64,000 bases of DNA from Gordionus sp. m RMFG-2023 (lineage: Eukaryota; Nematomorpha; Gordioida; Chordodea; Parachordodidae), in contig NC_088777.1 in assembly GCF_954871325.1 (NCBI RefSeq), forward strand, positions 40,277,366 through 40,341,365, written 5' to 3'. Below are positions 1 to 11,347 of the stretch, one piece after another. Position 1 is the first letter of the stretch, and every line of letters begins with the position of its first letter. The notes below the pieces were generated by a model, which worked only from the letters and a program-made list of their open reading frames with translations, ran no database searches and was not told where the DNA came from. The position numbers were made by a program, and so were the translations under genes.

Positions 1-133
1 ATTAAAAAAATAAATAATTTAGATTATCGATGTTTTAACGACCTTATTATAAAATTTTTAAATTTAAAGTCGATTTAAGTAAATTTTCTAAGAAATTATA
101 ATTTAAATTAATTCTAATCTTTTTATTTTCCTT

Positions 134-345
134 CAGTTTGTTAATTGGACAAGTATCCTTAGCACCCGGCTATCCAGGCCTGTCGGTGACCGGGGTGTCA
201 TCTCTAAGCTCCGAAAATCATCTTACCATATGTCTTTACATATCAGTTATCGAAGAAAAAATGAAAGTTTTTATGCTCCTTACCAGGATTGAGCCTGAGT
301 CCTTCTGTTTCCAAGCATACATTATAACCCATTTTTCAATTTTTT
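134..345 (-). repeat. truncated tRNA-like 5' end of an RTE LINE
   Basis: This segment matches the 5' end of the LINE at 36958-40038, namely its 39850-40010 part, in the same orientation. It stops inside the tRNA-like head, just after the stretch read on this strand as cataaccca, so the A-box side is missing. No LINE coding sequence follows, so it is either a stray 5' fragment or a SINE sharing this head. The open frame through it on the plus strand is incidental. Bases 1-133 before it are plain AT-rich DNA with nothing recognisable. Confidence 0.55.
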
Positions 346-937
346 AAAGGATAAAGAACTATACGGTATTATCACTGGGGCAGAGATTGACCTCCAGTTG
401 AATAAATCTTTTGATTAGCTATCGAATGATACCCTATACTAGACATATCTTATATCATAAGGCCAAAAAAAAACAAAATTGAAAATTAAAAACGCAACGA
501 AACTCGTGGAAAACGCTTTTAAAATAAGATTCCTCTTTATCACGATTAAAACGTGATAATCCCGTATTATCATTCCTTAATTATCAACCCTAATTTTTTA
601 GTTATCCCTTTAAATCCCGTGAAGATCCCGGATAGTCATGATCCCTTCAAAAATTACGACATATATATAAATTTGGTATAGATTTATATGATATATTGTA
701 TAAGTTTGATATTTTATATATATATATAAATTTGGCATGGATTCATATGATATATTGGTGGAAATTATGGTACTTAATATTATTTTTTTTAAATTAAGAA
801 ATCTTTATATTTAATATATATATATTGTTTTTAAATTATAAAATCTTTATGTGCATTTATTATACTATTTTTATTGTAATTTTTATGTGAAAGGAAAATA
901 TTTTTATAGATAAGGTGAGCCATGTGTTGATGGGTAT
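346..937. other. AT-rich DNA without a gene
   Basis: No coding region is seen. Two imperfect tandem copies of a segment of about 45 bp, reading like ataaatttggyatrgattyatatgata, shortened here to its start ataaatttgg, lie near 666-708 and 725-765. Confidence 0.4.
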
Positions 938-1335
938 CAGAGTTGGGCAGTATCGCGAATACTTGTATCTAAGATACAAGATTCTTTTGTATCTTGTACT
1001 CAGTATCCTATTGACATTTTTAATAAGATACTAGTATCTGTATCTAAGATCCTTTATTTTGAAAAGAATTTTGTATCTTTTTCATTTTCTTTAAAATGAT
1101 ACAGATTCTTTTTAATATTCATGTTTAAAACATTTGCATATCACACAATGTAACTTTATTTTCTTAGTGAAATCTTGTATTATTTTCTTTATTTTTTCCT
1201 GCTATATTTTAAATATATTGATAACCAAAATTAGTTAGAAATTTTACAGGCCACAAAGATACGATTAAAAATAACAACATCAAAACTAAATAAGAAAAGG
1301 ATATATTTTATATGTAATATTTTTTAATTTGTAGA

Positions 1336-1575
1336 ATGTTTAACATTAATAGTAGTGAAGATGAAATTATGGAGATAGGTTCTCCTGAATCAAATCTGAA
1401 TCTTAAAATTATAGATGGAAAATTTTATAAAGTAATTCATGTGAAAAAGAACAAGGTACAAGTTGAATGTCAAAATTGCACAAGTAAAAAAGTTATTAAA
1501 AGTTCAACAAACTCCTCTATAAACTTTGTTAAACATATTATAGTATATTATACATTTTTATTTTATAATTATTAA
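1336..1575 (+). pseudogene. BED zinc-finger exon of a hAT transposase
   Basis: The frame starts at ATG just after an intron-like end (atttgtag) and encodes an acidic leader followed by FYKVIHVKKNKVQVECQNC and, 18 residues on, INFVKHI. This spacing of a CxxC pair before an (N)xxxH segment is the first half of a BED finger, the DNA-binding domain at the N-terminus of many hAT transposases. The last finger histidine would be in a following exon, which I could not find. It sits about 400 bp inside the left TIR of the surrounding element, where a transposase start is expected. Confidence 0.5.
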
Positions 1576-1677
1576 CATAATAATCTATACTTAAGTCCCT
1601 CTTAAATAATTGTTATTAAAATTTTTTATAGAAGATGGTTGATTATTAAATTAAAATCATTTTGGATATATATTTTT

Positions 1678-2403
1678 TAGGGGTGTATCGATACCACTTT
1701 TTGGAGGCCGATCAGATATTCTCGATATTAAATTGATATTGGCCGATTACCGATCCGATATCATATCTAATTTTGTATTCTGTAAAATACCAATGGTTAT
1801 AATTTTTAATATACTTTTTATTAGTATAACATCTATAATTGAACTATACCATCATTTAAATATATTATAATGATCAGTTATAGTTTATATTCAATTCAAT
1901 TGCAATTCTAAAAGTATATAAAATATTTTTATTGTTAAATCAATTTTATATAATAATAACATTAATATATATACATAATAAGTAATAAACAATTATATTT
2001 TGAAATTTGAAATAAATATTTGAAATAATATTTAACATATCGAGGATTTCTTTAGAAATACCAATATTTCCAATTTATCAGAGGGCAGCTTGCGGCGATA
2101 GTAATTGTCAATATCACCAGTTTCACTAAAAACAGATTCTGAAGAGAATATCGCACACTTTTATAAACAGAATGCGCAAAAAAATAAGAATATGGCAGAA
2201 TGTTTATTAATTATTATTATTAAAAAATATACTTAAAACTTGATTTCGATTTTAGATATAACTTTTTTTTAAATTTTATAACTTATTTTTATTAAAGAAG
2301 CCATTTTATATTGGATCAAATTTTATGATATTTCCCGATAACCTATATTTTAAAATGGGTGAAATCGGCCCGATCTGATCCGATAAAAATTGGCCCATCC
2401 CTA
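1678..2403 (-). mobile_element. hAT element B (TAGGGATG...CCGATA family), internally deleted
   Basis: The left end TAGGGGTGTATCGATA and the inverted right end TAGGGATGGGCCAA bound 726 bp. Flanks ATATTTTT and ATATATTT agree at 7 of 8 bases, as expected for a hAT target duplication. On the minus strand around 2043-2150 a fragment reads SESVFSETGDIDNYYRRKL followed by SDKLEILVFLKK, which is the C-terminal hAT dimerisation domain. The rest of the transposase is gone. Related copies sit in the introns of both TASOR-like genes (36341-40599 and 53974-54295). Confidence 0.75.
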
Positions 2404-2629
2404 ATATATTTTATAAAATTATTTTAGCAAGTTCTTATTAGAGGAAATATTTAAGTAACAATTGTTATATAACATTAGATAATTTTAAAAGGCTCTTAAT
2501 AAAATATTTATAATAAGGTAGAATTTAACTTTATTAGTTACTTTTATTTATTTATGATATAAGTAAAAAAAATTTTTTTACCGGACATGGGTTACTTTAT
2601 TTAAATATTTACTGATACAGTATTTATTT

Positions 2630-3814
2630 CAGGTATTTGACCGGTCAAATATGTTCAAATTCAAATAAATGTTTTTTATATTAATTCTATTTTATATATA
2701 ATAGTAAAAAATGTATGTATATTAAATTATTTTCTAAATTCTATAATGAATGTTTCGTTTTTTATGGCAGAGCCTTGTTCTAATTTATATTCATCATTTT
2801 CTTTAACATTTTTTAATCAATCTTATGTTATGATATACTCCTACCAATTTTCTGGTTGTCGAGATCTTCAATCGAATTTTACACTTCTTTTAAATTCAAT
2901 GTGAACAAAGCCCATTCCAACAACTTGAGCCAGAAATCTGATTGTTTTTTATGTATGTTACAGGTTTCCACATAATTTGGCTATTAAATACTCCTCTTTT
3001 ATTTCTGAAATTTATGATTTCACTTAAAATATTTTGATGATCATCTCTTTATGAAACGATTAATTTTTGTATTATGTCATGGGAATCCAATAAATAATCA
3101 GCAATGCAGTGAGGGCACATGTATTTGGATTGTTTTCTTTTTCAAACTTATCCTTAACATTTTTTCTTTAGGTTGGTAAATTGCAAAATCATGGACATGA
3201 TTGTATTATGTGTTTTCTAAATTAAGCATCTCGTTTTTTACGTAAGCCAAGGTCAATTAGATAGCTAAATGTTTATGAATAGTTTAAAATTTTAAATTTT
3301 TTGTCCAAAATATCATTTAATATATTATTGATAATTTCTCACGGACAAATATCCAACTTCTTCAATAGCTGCTTTCAGTGCTTTCTTGCATATTTATATT
3401 TACTCATTACACTTTATTTATGATACCCATCTTGTTTGGATAATTGTACATAATGTAACATAAATTGGCAATTAGTAATTTTCTCAATGCTTAAGTAAAA
3501 TTTTTATATTTATTTATATATTTAGATCCAATCAAATTAATAATGAGAAAAATTCTTTTTTTTATATATTTCAAATTGAAATTCTAATATTTTAATAAGA
3601 AAATTTTATATTTAAATCGATGCCTTAGATACAAATATATTTTAAAATAATTTGTAAACAAATTAGATAGATAAATATGCTTTAAATACATATTAGTTCA
3701 TTAAATAAATATAGTTATTCACCAATAACATTTTAGAGTATTTGACCAGGTCAAATACTCCTTCTGTCAATAGACCGAATTTGACCGGTCAATTGACCGA
3801 CTTGTCCAACCCTG
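2630..3814. mobile_element. hAT element C, TIR CAGG..GACCGGTCAA, decayed
   Basis: The element starts CAGGTATTTGACCGGTCAAA and ends with an inverted relative of it (the reverse complement begins CAGGGTTGGACAAGTCGGTC). It is flanked by a perfect 8-bp target duplication ATTTATTT (2622-2629 and 3815-3822). The interior, about 2.75-3.45 kb, is higher in complexity and may be decayed transposase on the minus strand, but no domain could be recognised. Confidence 0.75.
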
Positions 3815-4554
3815 ATTTATTTACAAAATTTAATCAATTTAAAATGCATTAAAGAAAATTGTTATGTATTTAATAATTATAATATAATGTTGTACATTAT
3901 TTTCATATTTTTTATATATAATTAATGATTTTGCAAGAAATATATAAAAAAAATTTGAAAAGAGATTTAAATATATGATATTACAAACTCAAGAATTAAT
4001 AAGTCATATTAGAAAATAAACTAATTTAAAAAATACATAAATATCACAAACAAGTAATGATAAATACTTATTAAAGATAATGAATAAAATAAAACTAGTA
4101 TATTTTTTTTAGAGATGCCATTTAGCCATATACTCCGAATATAAGCTATATTTAAAACAACAGAAAAAAAACCTGCAAATTCTAATAAATCATTCTTAAT
4201 TTATTTTCTTATTTGCAAATTTTCAACTCCCATTAAATATACTACTCTCCCTTCCATGTTTAAGCTATTAATGGGCAAAAACTAAATTAAAATCCCTGGT
4301 TATTATAATTAATTCATTAATAAATATTTTATTATTTATTGCAAATATTCATTCTATATATGCTATGTTCTTCACAAATAAATAATAAAAACTGTATTTT
4401 ATAAACAATTCTAATTTAATTGGTAATGATAATTTAAAAGTATCTTGTATTTAAGATACTAATTTAGTAAAAGATACAAGTATCTTTTATCTTTTTGATA
4501 TTTTGAAAAAGATACTAGTATCTGTATCTAGACTGGAGGACCTGCCCAACTCTG

Positions 4555-5868
4555 GGTATGCCTTAAGGTGGAAATATCGTTTAGTTTGAATATTTGAGAA
4601 AGTTTTTTAAAATTTTTTTTTGTAGGTGTATTTTGTTTATTACACTTTTTTATTCTTTGTAATAATTTTATAGCACATCACATTTACTATGTATATTATG
4701 AACATGTGATTTTTTTATATTTTGAATGTTATATTAAAAATTCTCTACATGTATACCATATAGCCCATTATATTCTCAATCTGTGTTACTTTGCATTCTA
4801 CATTTCTGTCAATCCGTGCTAATAGTGATGGCAGGGTTAGGTAGAAATGGTATATTTTTCTTAGGATACTGATTAATTCCTAGATGAAAGATATTTTATT
4901 TTCTACATATTATATGTTTTTCATCCTTATAAATATTATATTATGTTTATACATATTCCTTGTAATTATGTTTAAAATTTTTGTTCGGCAAATTTTCGAA
5001 TTATTTTTAATACCTAAAAATGGATTTGTCTATCATTTTAAGGGATATTTATAAAAAAAATTTAGCTTTGTTTTTTTTAAATGACAGAAGGAAAATTATA
5101 TGTTGTTGAAATTGGATTTCACGCATAAACCATTTGTTCACATTATAGTATTATATGTAAAATCATTATTTCCTAATTCCCATTAATTAGATCCCGAATA
5201 GTGTATATTATATCTCATATTTTCCAAATGTATTAAAAGGAATTAATTAGTATGTTTTGCTTGTATAGTATATTGTCAATATTATTGTTCCATAGATTAT
5301 AAATATGATACCACGATGTAAATGTCATTATTGCAAACATTTTTTTCAGCGATTATATATTGAAATGTATCGGAGATATTATACTATAAATCAACATAAA
5401 AGGAGGCGATTCGATAAATTCTCTGAACGTTTTCAAGGTGTATAGAAAATTGATACAATTTAAATGGACGATTCGATACAGGGCCACCAGAGAGAGAGGG
5501 ACGCTGAGCCTGCGAAGGGTGGGCGTGTTGTAGCCGTTGAAAAAAAGAAGTAATAAATTTAATATAATATACTAAATGTCAGTCATTTTTCTGACATGAT
5601 AATTAATTTTTCCTTGGGGATGGGAATCGAAAGGAGAACAACAGATGTTTCTTTCTGTGGAGAGATGGATGTCAGAAGCGTAATGATGATCAATATGAAT
5701 ACTGAAATAATGTGGATCACCACAATGTAGTTTGTATAATTATGGTTTATTTATTTTTGTATGACTATGAATTTTTATATTATGAATTTTTGGTATTATT
5801 TAAAGAATTTGAAGGGGTTTTTGTGGTGCATTTGTTTCCTGATAAATTTCAGATTAAGTATTGGCAGG
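4555..5868. other. intergenic or intronic DNA, nothing recognised
   Basis: No gene, repeat end or RNA was recognised. Only 5480-5540 is markedly less AT-rich than its surroundings, and its translation shows nothing familiar. Confidence 0.4.
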
Positions 5869-6290
5869 GAGGAAAGTAGACCTGTGCGCCGATGTCTCAA
5901 TTAACGGCGGCGGTTTTTTAAAATTTTTTTATCGGCGTTCGGCGGCGCGTCGATTTCGCCGCCGTCTACTAAATTGTCGGCGGCGGCGCCATATTTATTA
6001 AAAAAATTTTTTTAATAAATTTAATTTATAAATCAATGTATTACATTTTTTTATAATTTAGCGCTCTTTTCTAGCACATTGTTAACATAGTTTATTTCTT
6101 AAATTATTTCCTGTCTCACTTCAATTTAAATTCATGTATTTTCTCATTCTCAGAAATAGACTAAGGAATTGGATTTTCACTCAGATCAGAGTCACATAAA
6201 CAACACATATTAGTAATATTCTATTGATTTTTATTATAACAAATATATATTTGGAATGCAAACAAAACATTAAGTAAGAAATATAATAAA

Positions 6291-6660
6291 TCAGAATTCA
6301 GATTTAGCTAAATTATAATTATCATGAATAAATAGAATTTTATCAAGATTGGTGGGACATAAAGAAGTCCTTTTTGCATTGAGTATTAATCCAGCAATGG
6401 AAAAAATTCTTTCGCTGGGTGTACTGGTTGCAGGTATACAAAGAACCTTCCTAGCTAAATTAGCAAGCCTAGGAAGTTCCAGTTGCCTTTTCTTCCAAAA
6501 GGTTAATGCATCCTCTTCTGGGATATTATTTTGGCTTAGCAAAATATGGCATTCTTGTTCTAAATTACTTATATTGTTATAATCACTGCCTGGAATGGAA
6601 TGTTTACGAGCTATTTTGGCGATATAAGAACTGGAAGTCTCCCCATTATCTTCAACTTGG
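6291..6660 (-). CDS. hAT-D transposase, C-terminal dimerisation domain
   Basis: From about 6600 the minus strand reads SSYIAKIARKHSIPGSDY, runs through EEDALTFWKKRQLELPRLANL and on to ARKVLCIPATSTPSERIFS and SIAGLILNAKRTSLCPTNL, ending near HDNYNL. This is the classical hAT family C-terminal dimerisation domain (W..., L..LA...L.IPATS..SER.FS.AG). The stop is at 6291. An intron or a short decayed stretch separates it from the core at 6826. Confidence 0.85.
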
Positions 6661-6825
6661 ATTTACTTTGTGCATTTTTATCATTTTCTAAAAGTTTTAA
6701 ATGTCTTGTTAAAAATTGCAATGATGTAGTAGAATTTGAATTTAAATATTCTGACACAATTTTCAGATTTTGAAATCTGGGATCTAGGAGAGTCGCTAAT
6801 ATCTAATGTTCAAAATATAATTTTA

Positions 6826-7866
6826 TTAATAAAAATATAAAATAACTTGAAGTTCAGTAATGGGAAACCTATGGTCAAGCTTTTTTTGCATATTTTCTTT
6901 TAAACAAATAATATCTGAGGAATCAGATATATTGATCTGTATGTGGGTTTCTATTTCACTGCGAAATAATAATCCTAGATTTATAGTCGATCCCTTTTGG
7001 GAGGAAAGAAATTCCACCGACTCTCGGAAATGAATTAATACGGCACAAAGCTCGTCAATCATATCCCATTCATTATTAAAAAGTTTTAAACATTGTTTTC
7101 CTATTTTATTCAAAACATTATTAATAGGATTTTTGTTCACGCTACGAACACTTTCTAGCATAATTAATATGCTGTGCCAGCGGGTAGGGCAATTTAATTT
7201 TAACGTTTTTGTATTATATAGATTGGTTGGTGTAATGACATTTCTATTATCCGCTTCGTTATCAAAATGGTCATCAAGGTATGGATCAGAATCATCAATA
7301 TCCAAGATATGACCTGTCTCATAAATTGACTGTAGACATTTACGATGCTCATCTTCAATTTCACATTCTAAATCAGCTACTCGATATCTGAGGGCTGAAA
7401 TAATTTCTCTAATTTTTTTAAGGAAATTATCAATTCTGGCAACTTTTTTTATGCCATCAACTGTAACCAAATTATGTAGTCCATGGCCTAAGCATAAATG
7501 ATGCTCATAATCCCCCAATCTGACGATTCTTTTGACATTTGCCCCAGCATCAGTTACCATTTGTATTATTTTGGCTTTTAAATGAAACTCCTCTTCGATA
7601 CCATCAATCTCCAATAATATAGTTTCCCCAGTATGCTTTTGAGTCACATTTCGGGTTGCCAGGGTAAAATATTTTAAATCAAAATTTTCATCTAAATGAT
7701 GAAGACTAAATGTAATATAATTTCGCCGCTTGAAATGATCGGTCCATAAATCAAAAGTAATGGAACAGAATTTTGGACCAGCATCAATTAGGTTTAAAAC
7801 ATGTGCCTTTATAGAACAATAAACATTATCAAGTGCTCCCCGACTAATAGTTGTCCTATTAGGCAA
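6826..7866 (-). CDS. hAT-D transposase, catalytic core
   Basis: This 346-residue open frame has the order expected for a hAT transposase: an RNase-H-like start ITFDLWTD with the first catalytic aspartate (about residue 40-45), MVTDAGANV with the second aspartate (about 105), the CLGHGLHNLV segment that precedes the inserted domain, and CPTRWHSILIMLESV further on. The likely catalytic glutamate lies in HFRESVEFLSSQKG. The reading continues upstream of the first ATG to an acceptor near 7895, so the ATG is probably internal to an exon. The C-terminal part follows at 6291-6660. Its role is cut-and-paste transposition of the element in the nucleus. Confidence 0.85.
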   Translation of the reverse strand: MPNRTTISRGALDNVYCSIKAHVLNLIDAGPKFCSITFDLWTDHFKRRNYITFSLHHLDENFDLKYFTLATRNVTQKHTGETILLEIDGIEEEFHLKAKIIQMVTDAGANVKRIVRLGDYEHHLCLGHGLHNLVTVDGIKKVARIDNFLKKIREIISALRYRVADLECEIEDEHRKCLQSIYETGHILDIDDSDPYLDDHFDNEADNRNVITPTNLYNTKTLKLNCPTRWHSILIMLESVRSVNKNPINNVLNKIGKQCLKLFNNEWDMIDELCAVLIHFRESVEFLSSQKGSTINLGLLFRSEIETHIQINISDSSDIICLKENMQKKLDHRFPITELQVILYFY

Positions 7867-8287
7867 TTCAGATAAGGAATCAATTATCTTATATTTCTAT
7901 TTTTTTAGGCAATTTATTTTTTAATAATCATTTTATTTAAATTTTAAACCTTTAGAAAATCTGTCATCCCATTATTGCTTATAGAATCAAATGGCAATAA
8001 ATCTAAGCAGCACATCAAAACATAATTTCGCCCTATTAGAAAAAAGATATTTAAAAAAGAGAAACAAATAAAAAATTTGTTTTAGTTTTGAACTTTAAAA
8101 ATAACGTTTTACATAATTTAATAAAATATATTTTTAGTTTATTCATTAAAAAGATCTCAAAATAGAGCTGACAATAAACAAACTAAAAATTTAGTTGTTT
8201 TGAACAAATAGAGCTTTATAAAATTAATTTAACAAACCAGTTAAAAATTTAAAATGAATATTAATAAACATTAATACTAACCTAAGA

Positions 8288-8620
8288 GCCATTTTTTTTT
8301 AGAGTTTGAATGGATTTATTATTATTAGTTTTTTCTGATATTTTATGCACATTAATTAAGTGACGAGAAAGGTTACTCGTACTTATATTTTTGCTATAAC
8401 ATTTGATATCATAACTAAAATATAAATTATATATAAATATAAGTCTAAAATTAAAATAAATTACTGTGAAAATGGATTATTTTTATCCGAATCTTCCTCA
8501 TCTTTTTTCCCCAATTTTAAACAAGGTTCACAATAAATATAATCAGGCATTATCGTGCTTTTCTTATTCTCATTCTTCAAAATAAGATTTCCAAAGTACT
8601 TCCACACATAACTTGATTTT
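8288..8620 (-). CDS. BED zinc finger exons of hAT-D transposase
   Basis: Read on the minus strand, about 8620-8461 encodes SYVWKYFGNLI and then DYIYCEPCLKLGKK, giving the first cysteine pair of a BED finger. After a short gap, about 8410-8288 encodes KCYSKNISTSNLSRHLINVH, the recognition helix and histidine pair. The two parts are probably separated by a short intron. The finger would bind the element's terminal repeats. The start codon was not settled. Confidence 0.6.
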
Positions 8621-8984
8621 TGATTAGTAGAGAGAGTTGTTATTTCATAATTGTATATAGGGTGGTTTAAAACGCACAAATCCATAAAAATATTTAATAT
8701 AGCCGAAATGAATATGGTGTATGAATGAATGTAAATGATATACACTATTCTATTATATAAAGCAATAGAATACAATTCATGTTTTATTATATTAATGTTA
8801 ATATTCAAATTTAAATAATAATAATATAATATATAAATATAATTAAACAACATTCTAAATATAATACACGCCGCACCGCCGCCATAAGAAAAATCGGCGG
8901 CTAGCCGGCTCACGCTGCTGATTCAATCGGCGGCGCCGGCCTGAGCCGGCGGCGCACAGGTCTAGAGGAAAGTAAGGGGTTTTT

Positions 8985-9108
8985 ACAGTTCCTATCTTCA
9001 AAAATAAAGGGGATCCACACAATTGTCAAAATTACAGGGGCATAATACTAATGTCATACGGTCTAAAACTATACGAAAAAATAATAGAAAAAAGATTAAG
9101 AGACATAA
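8985..9108 (+). mobile_element. RTE-type LINE, segment upstream of the Sola insertion
   Basis: The segment matches the reverse transcriptase of the LINE at 36958-40038, encoding VPIFKNKGDPHNCQNY and onward to the residues before the insertion point. The LINE resumes at 16024-16028 after the Sola-like element. Similarity starts only near 8985, so this copy is 5'-truncated. The hAT-D insertion lies directly upstream. Confidence 0.8.
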
Positions 9109-9975
9109 GGGTCATTCCACGTCAAATCGACCAAAAAAACGCGATTTTCGGACGACCATCTTTAAAATAAACTAAACTTGGTATGATAGTTATTTATTTT
9201 GTATATTTTTGTAAATTCTAAATTTTAGAGTGCTAGCTCAACCAAATCCAAAGATATACGCCTTCAAAGTAGAGAATCGCATAATGCGTGATTTCTTAAA
9301 TCTTGTTTTTCTTAAAAAATACTTAAGATAAAATTACAAATAATATATCATTTTATAGCCCTTAAAATTTTAAAAAAATTGAAAAATTATAAGTGTTTTT
9401 GTATTTCCGATAAAAATAAAAAATTAACATTCCTGGGAAAGGATATTTTTTTGGTGTTGATGCTCTCTAAAAATGTTTATTACCTTTATTAAACTATTTA
9501 ATGAAAACGTTAGCCATTTTTGTTTTTTTAATTTTATTAAAATTTTTATTATTTTTATAAATAAAAAAGGATAATATAGATGGCATTATATTAATATATT
9601 TAATTTAATAAAAATATGTTTTATATCGGTATTAAAATAAAAAAGGATAATATAGATGGCATTATATTAATATATTTAATTTAATAAAAATATGTTTTAT
9701 ATCGGTATTAAAATAAAAAAAATCGATTAAATATAACCAGTATGATGTCTTGGGGCAATAAATAAGGAAGCGGCCCATACGGATATGGTTATAAGGGCGC
9801 TATATTTTAAAATAAACATATAAAATTTCATATACAAACAATTATAAAATAAAATACCTCTTGTTTTAATCTTATCCCATTTTGCACTTATTAATAGAAT
9901 TTCCTGAAGCGATAATTTATAGGTACGTCCTGTCACTGTTATAGGATCTACTATCGTTATTATTTGATTCATGGG
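9109..9975. repeat. left long terminal inverted repeat of Sola-like element 1
   Basis: It is inverted relative to 15275-16023. The left arm is longer because it contains an exact tandem duplication of about 76 bp (near 9561-9636 and 9637-9712) that the right arm has only once. The inner part of the arm overlaps the 3' end of the transposase gene, since coding sequence for DPITVTGRTY lies at about 9900-9960. Confidence 0.8.
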
Positions 9976-10112
9976 CAACCATATCTTTTCCTCAATTGTG
10001 GGATAAAAGAAGGATGGTGATGGTCCATGGGGATGTAAAAAGGAAATATATATTTCCTCAGTATTTTCATTCTTTTTCAGTAGTGTGGCTAACCACCAAA
10101 AATCGTCATAAA
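9870..10112 (-). CDS. Sola-like transposase, C-terminal part beyond the hAT insertion
   Basis: Minus-strand coding resumes directly after the hAT target duplication with DFWWLATLLKKNENTEEI, then FLHPHGPSPSFFYPTIEEK, VDPITVTGRTYKLSLQEI. The FLHPHGP and TGRTY motifs are the conserved C-terminus of this transposase family. The 3' end of the gene overlaps the inner part of the left terminal repeat. Confidence 0.75.
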
Positions 10113-10819
10113 CAGGGATTCGAACCGAACCCGGAGAAGTGAACCCGGGTTTTTAGAAAAAAACTCTGAACCCGAACCGAACCTGAACCCCATTTATAAA
10201 ATTTCCAAAACCCCGAACCGAACCCAAGAATTTTATTTGAACCCGGGTTCAATCGGGTTCAGTGTTTTATTTAAAATCATATATTAATATATGTAAATAC
10301 AAATATTATATTTTCAAATTTCCAATTAAATGAAGTCTTAATAAATTTTAAACAATTTAATTCATTTATGCCATTTTTAAATTTATTCTCGATTCCTATT
10401 GGAGTGTTAAAAAATTTTAAACAATTGAATTAATTTACGCCATTTATTTTTAAATTTTTATCTTATTATTCTTAAAGATTATTAATTAGAAGAAAATGGT
10501 TAACAAATCAAAGTAAAAATTATTATATTGTTAATTTAAAAAATTCTAAACATCTAACTTAAAAATTGTTAAATGTAGGGCAGTTTTTGTGAACTTATTA
10601 AAATGATTTTAAAATTTATATATGCTAATCATTTATTTTTGGTTCAGTTTAATTTTTACAAGATATTAATGAAGTGCATATTATAAATGAAATTAAATTT
10701 ATAAATATCTCTTTTTTAATTCTGAAATCATTGCTATTTAAAAAAATTGTTTTCTTTTTATAGATTTAAGATTAAAGATAAAGTCATATTTGATAAGCAT
10801 TTTACCCTTAATAAAATAG

Positions 10820-11347
10820 AAAAAAAAATCAATATGTTCATATTGCAAAGTAAAAATGTCTGGTAATCACTTGTCAAATTTAGAAAGACACCTGGAAAAA
10901 AATCACAACAATGAATATTTAAATTATTTAAATGAAAAAACCAAATATCAGGAATTGTTATTGGCAAAAAAACCTAAAATTAATATAGAAACCTTTTTTC
11001 CAAAAAAGCATATAAGTATAAATATATCATCTAATGATTTGATGAGTTCTATATTAGAACTTGTTACTGTAAATGGCCGGCCTTTATCAATTATTGAAGA
11101 TTCGGGATTTCAAAGAATTATAAATCCACTCCTATCTGGGCTCAATTTAGTTATAAACAAAGAAAATTTATCCAGAACTATTAATAAAACAGCCCAATCA
11201 ATTAGAGACAAAATCTCGAGAGAGGTAGAAGGAAAATTAATAAGTTTAAAAGTTGATGCAGTTCAACGACTAGATAGGTCAATTCTTGGTGTAAATATTC
11301 AATTTATATCAAAGTCCATTATAAATTTGAGGCTCTTGGAATTGTAG
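10820..11347 (+). CDS. hAT-2 transposase, BED finger and N-terminal half
   Basis: The BED finger reads CSYCKVKMSGNHLSNLERHL then EKNH, starting near 10833, a little upstream of the first ATG at 10856. A stop lies in the same frame just before the A-run at 10819-10828, so an upstream intron or a length change in that run is likely. The following sequence has GRPLSIIEDSGFQRIINPL and ISLKVDAVQRLDRSILGVN with the first catalytic aspartate of hAT transposases. Confidence 0.75.
   Translation, partial: KKKSICSYCKVKMSGNHLSNLERHLEKNHNNEYLNYLNEKTKYQELLLAKKPKINIETFFPKKHISINISSNDLMSSILELVTVNGRPLSIIEDSGFQRIINPLLSGLNLVINKENLSRTINKTAQSIRDKISREVEGKLISLKVDAVQRLDRSILGVNIQFISKSIINLRLLEL

Larger units (their letters stand above)
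938..4554 (+). mobile_element. hAT element A, TIR CAGAGTTGGGCAG, carrying two nested hATs
   Basis: The ends are inverted copies of CAGAGTTGGGCAG. Both are followed by subterminal repeats of the GATACTAGTATCT type. A 5-bp direct repeat GGTAT touches both ends (933-937 and 4555-4559); 8 bp would be the usual hAT length. A BED zinc-finger exon lies at 1336-1550. The rest of a transposase is not recognisable, and 1678-2403 and 2630-3814 are later hAT insertions. The element is therefore a decayed or internally deleted hAT. Family assignment rests on the TIR form and the BED exon. Confidence 0.75.
5877..8964 (-). mobile_element. hAT element D, largely complete autonomous transposon
   Basis: The 3.1-kb element has ends TAGACCTGTGCGCCG in inverted orientation and a perfect 8-bp target duplication GAGGAAAG (5869-5876 and 8965-8972). 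Both subterminal zones are rich in CGGCGG, a striking contrast to the AT-rich surroundings. The minus strand encodes, in order, a BED finger, a catalytic core and a dimerisation domain. It looks young: the TSD is perfect and the long core frame is open. Confidence 0.93.

Noticed and set aside
138-347. 69-codon plus-strand frame at the start of the window
   Set aside because: It lies antisense to the tRNA-like LINE head and has no protein similarity.
360-420. Minus-strand reading QLEVNLCP resembling the SLRLEAGLCLYGND motif of aminomethyltransferase
   Set aside because: Only a handful of residues agree, a stop follows at once and there are no splice borders that fit, so it is likely chance.
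4740-4860. Minus-strand open stretch ending IENIMGYMVYM, vaguely like the NVAMGYV end of aminomethyltransferase
   Set aside because: The flanking residues do not match the family and no acceptor or phase supports it.
9727-9978. Stand-alone small protein with DPITVTGRTY
   Set aside because: It is the C-terminus of the Sola-like transposase cut off by the nested hAT, not a separate gene.
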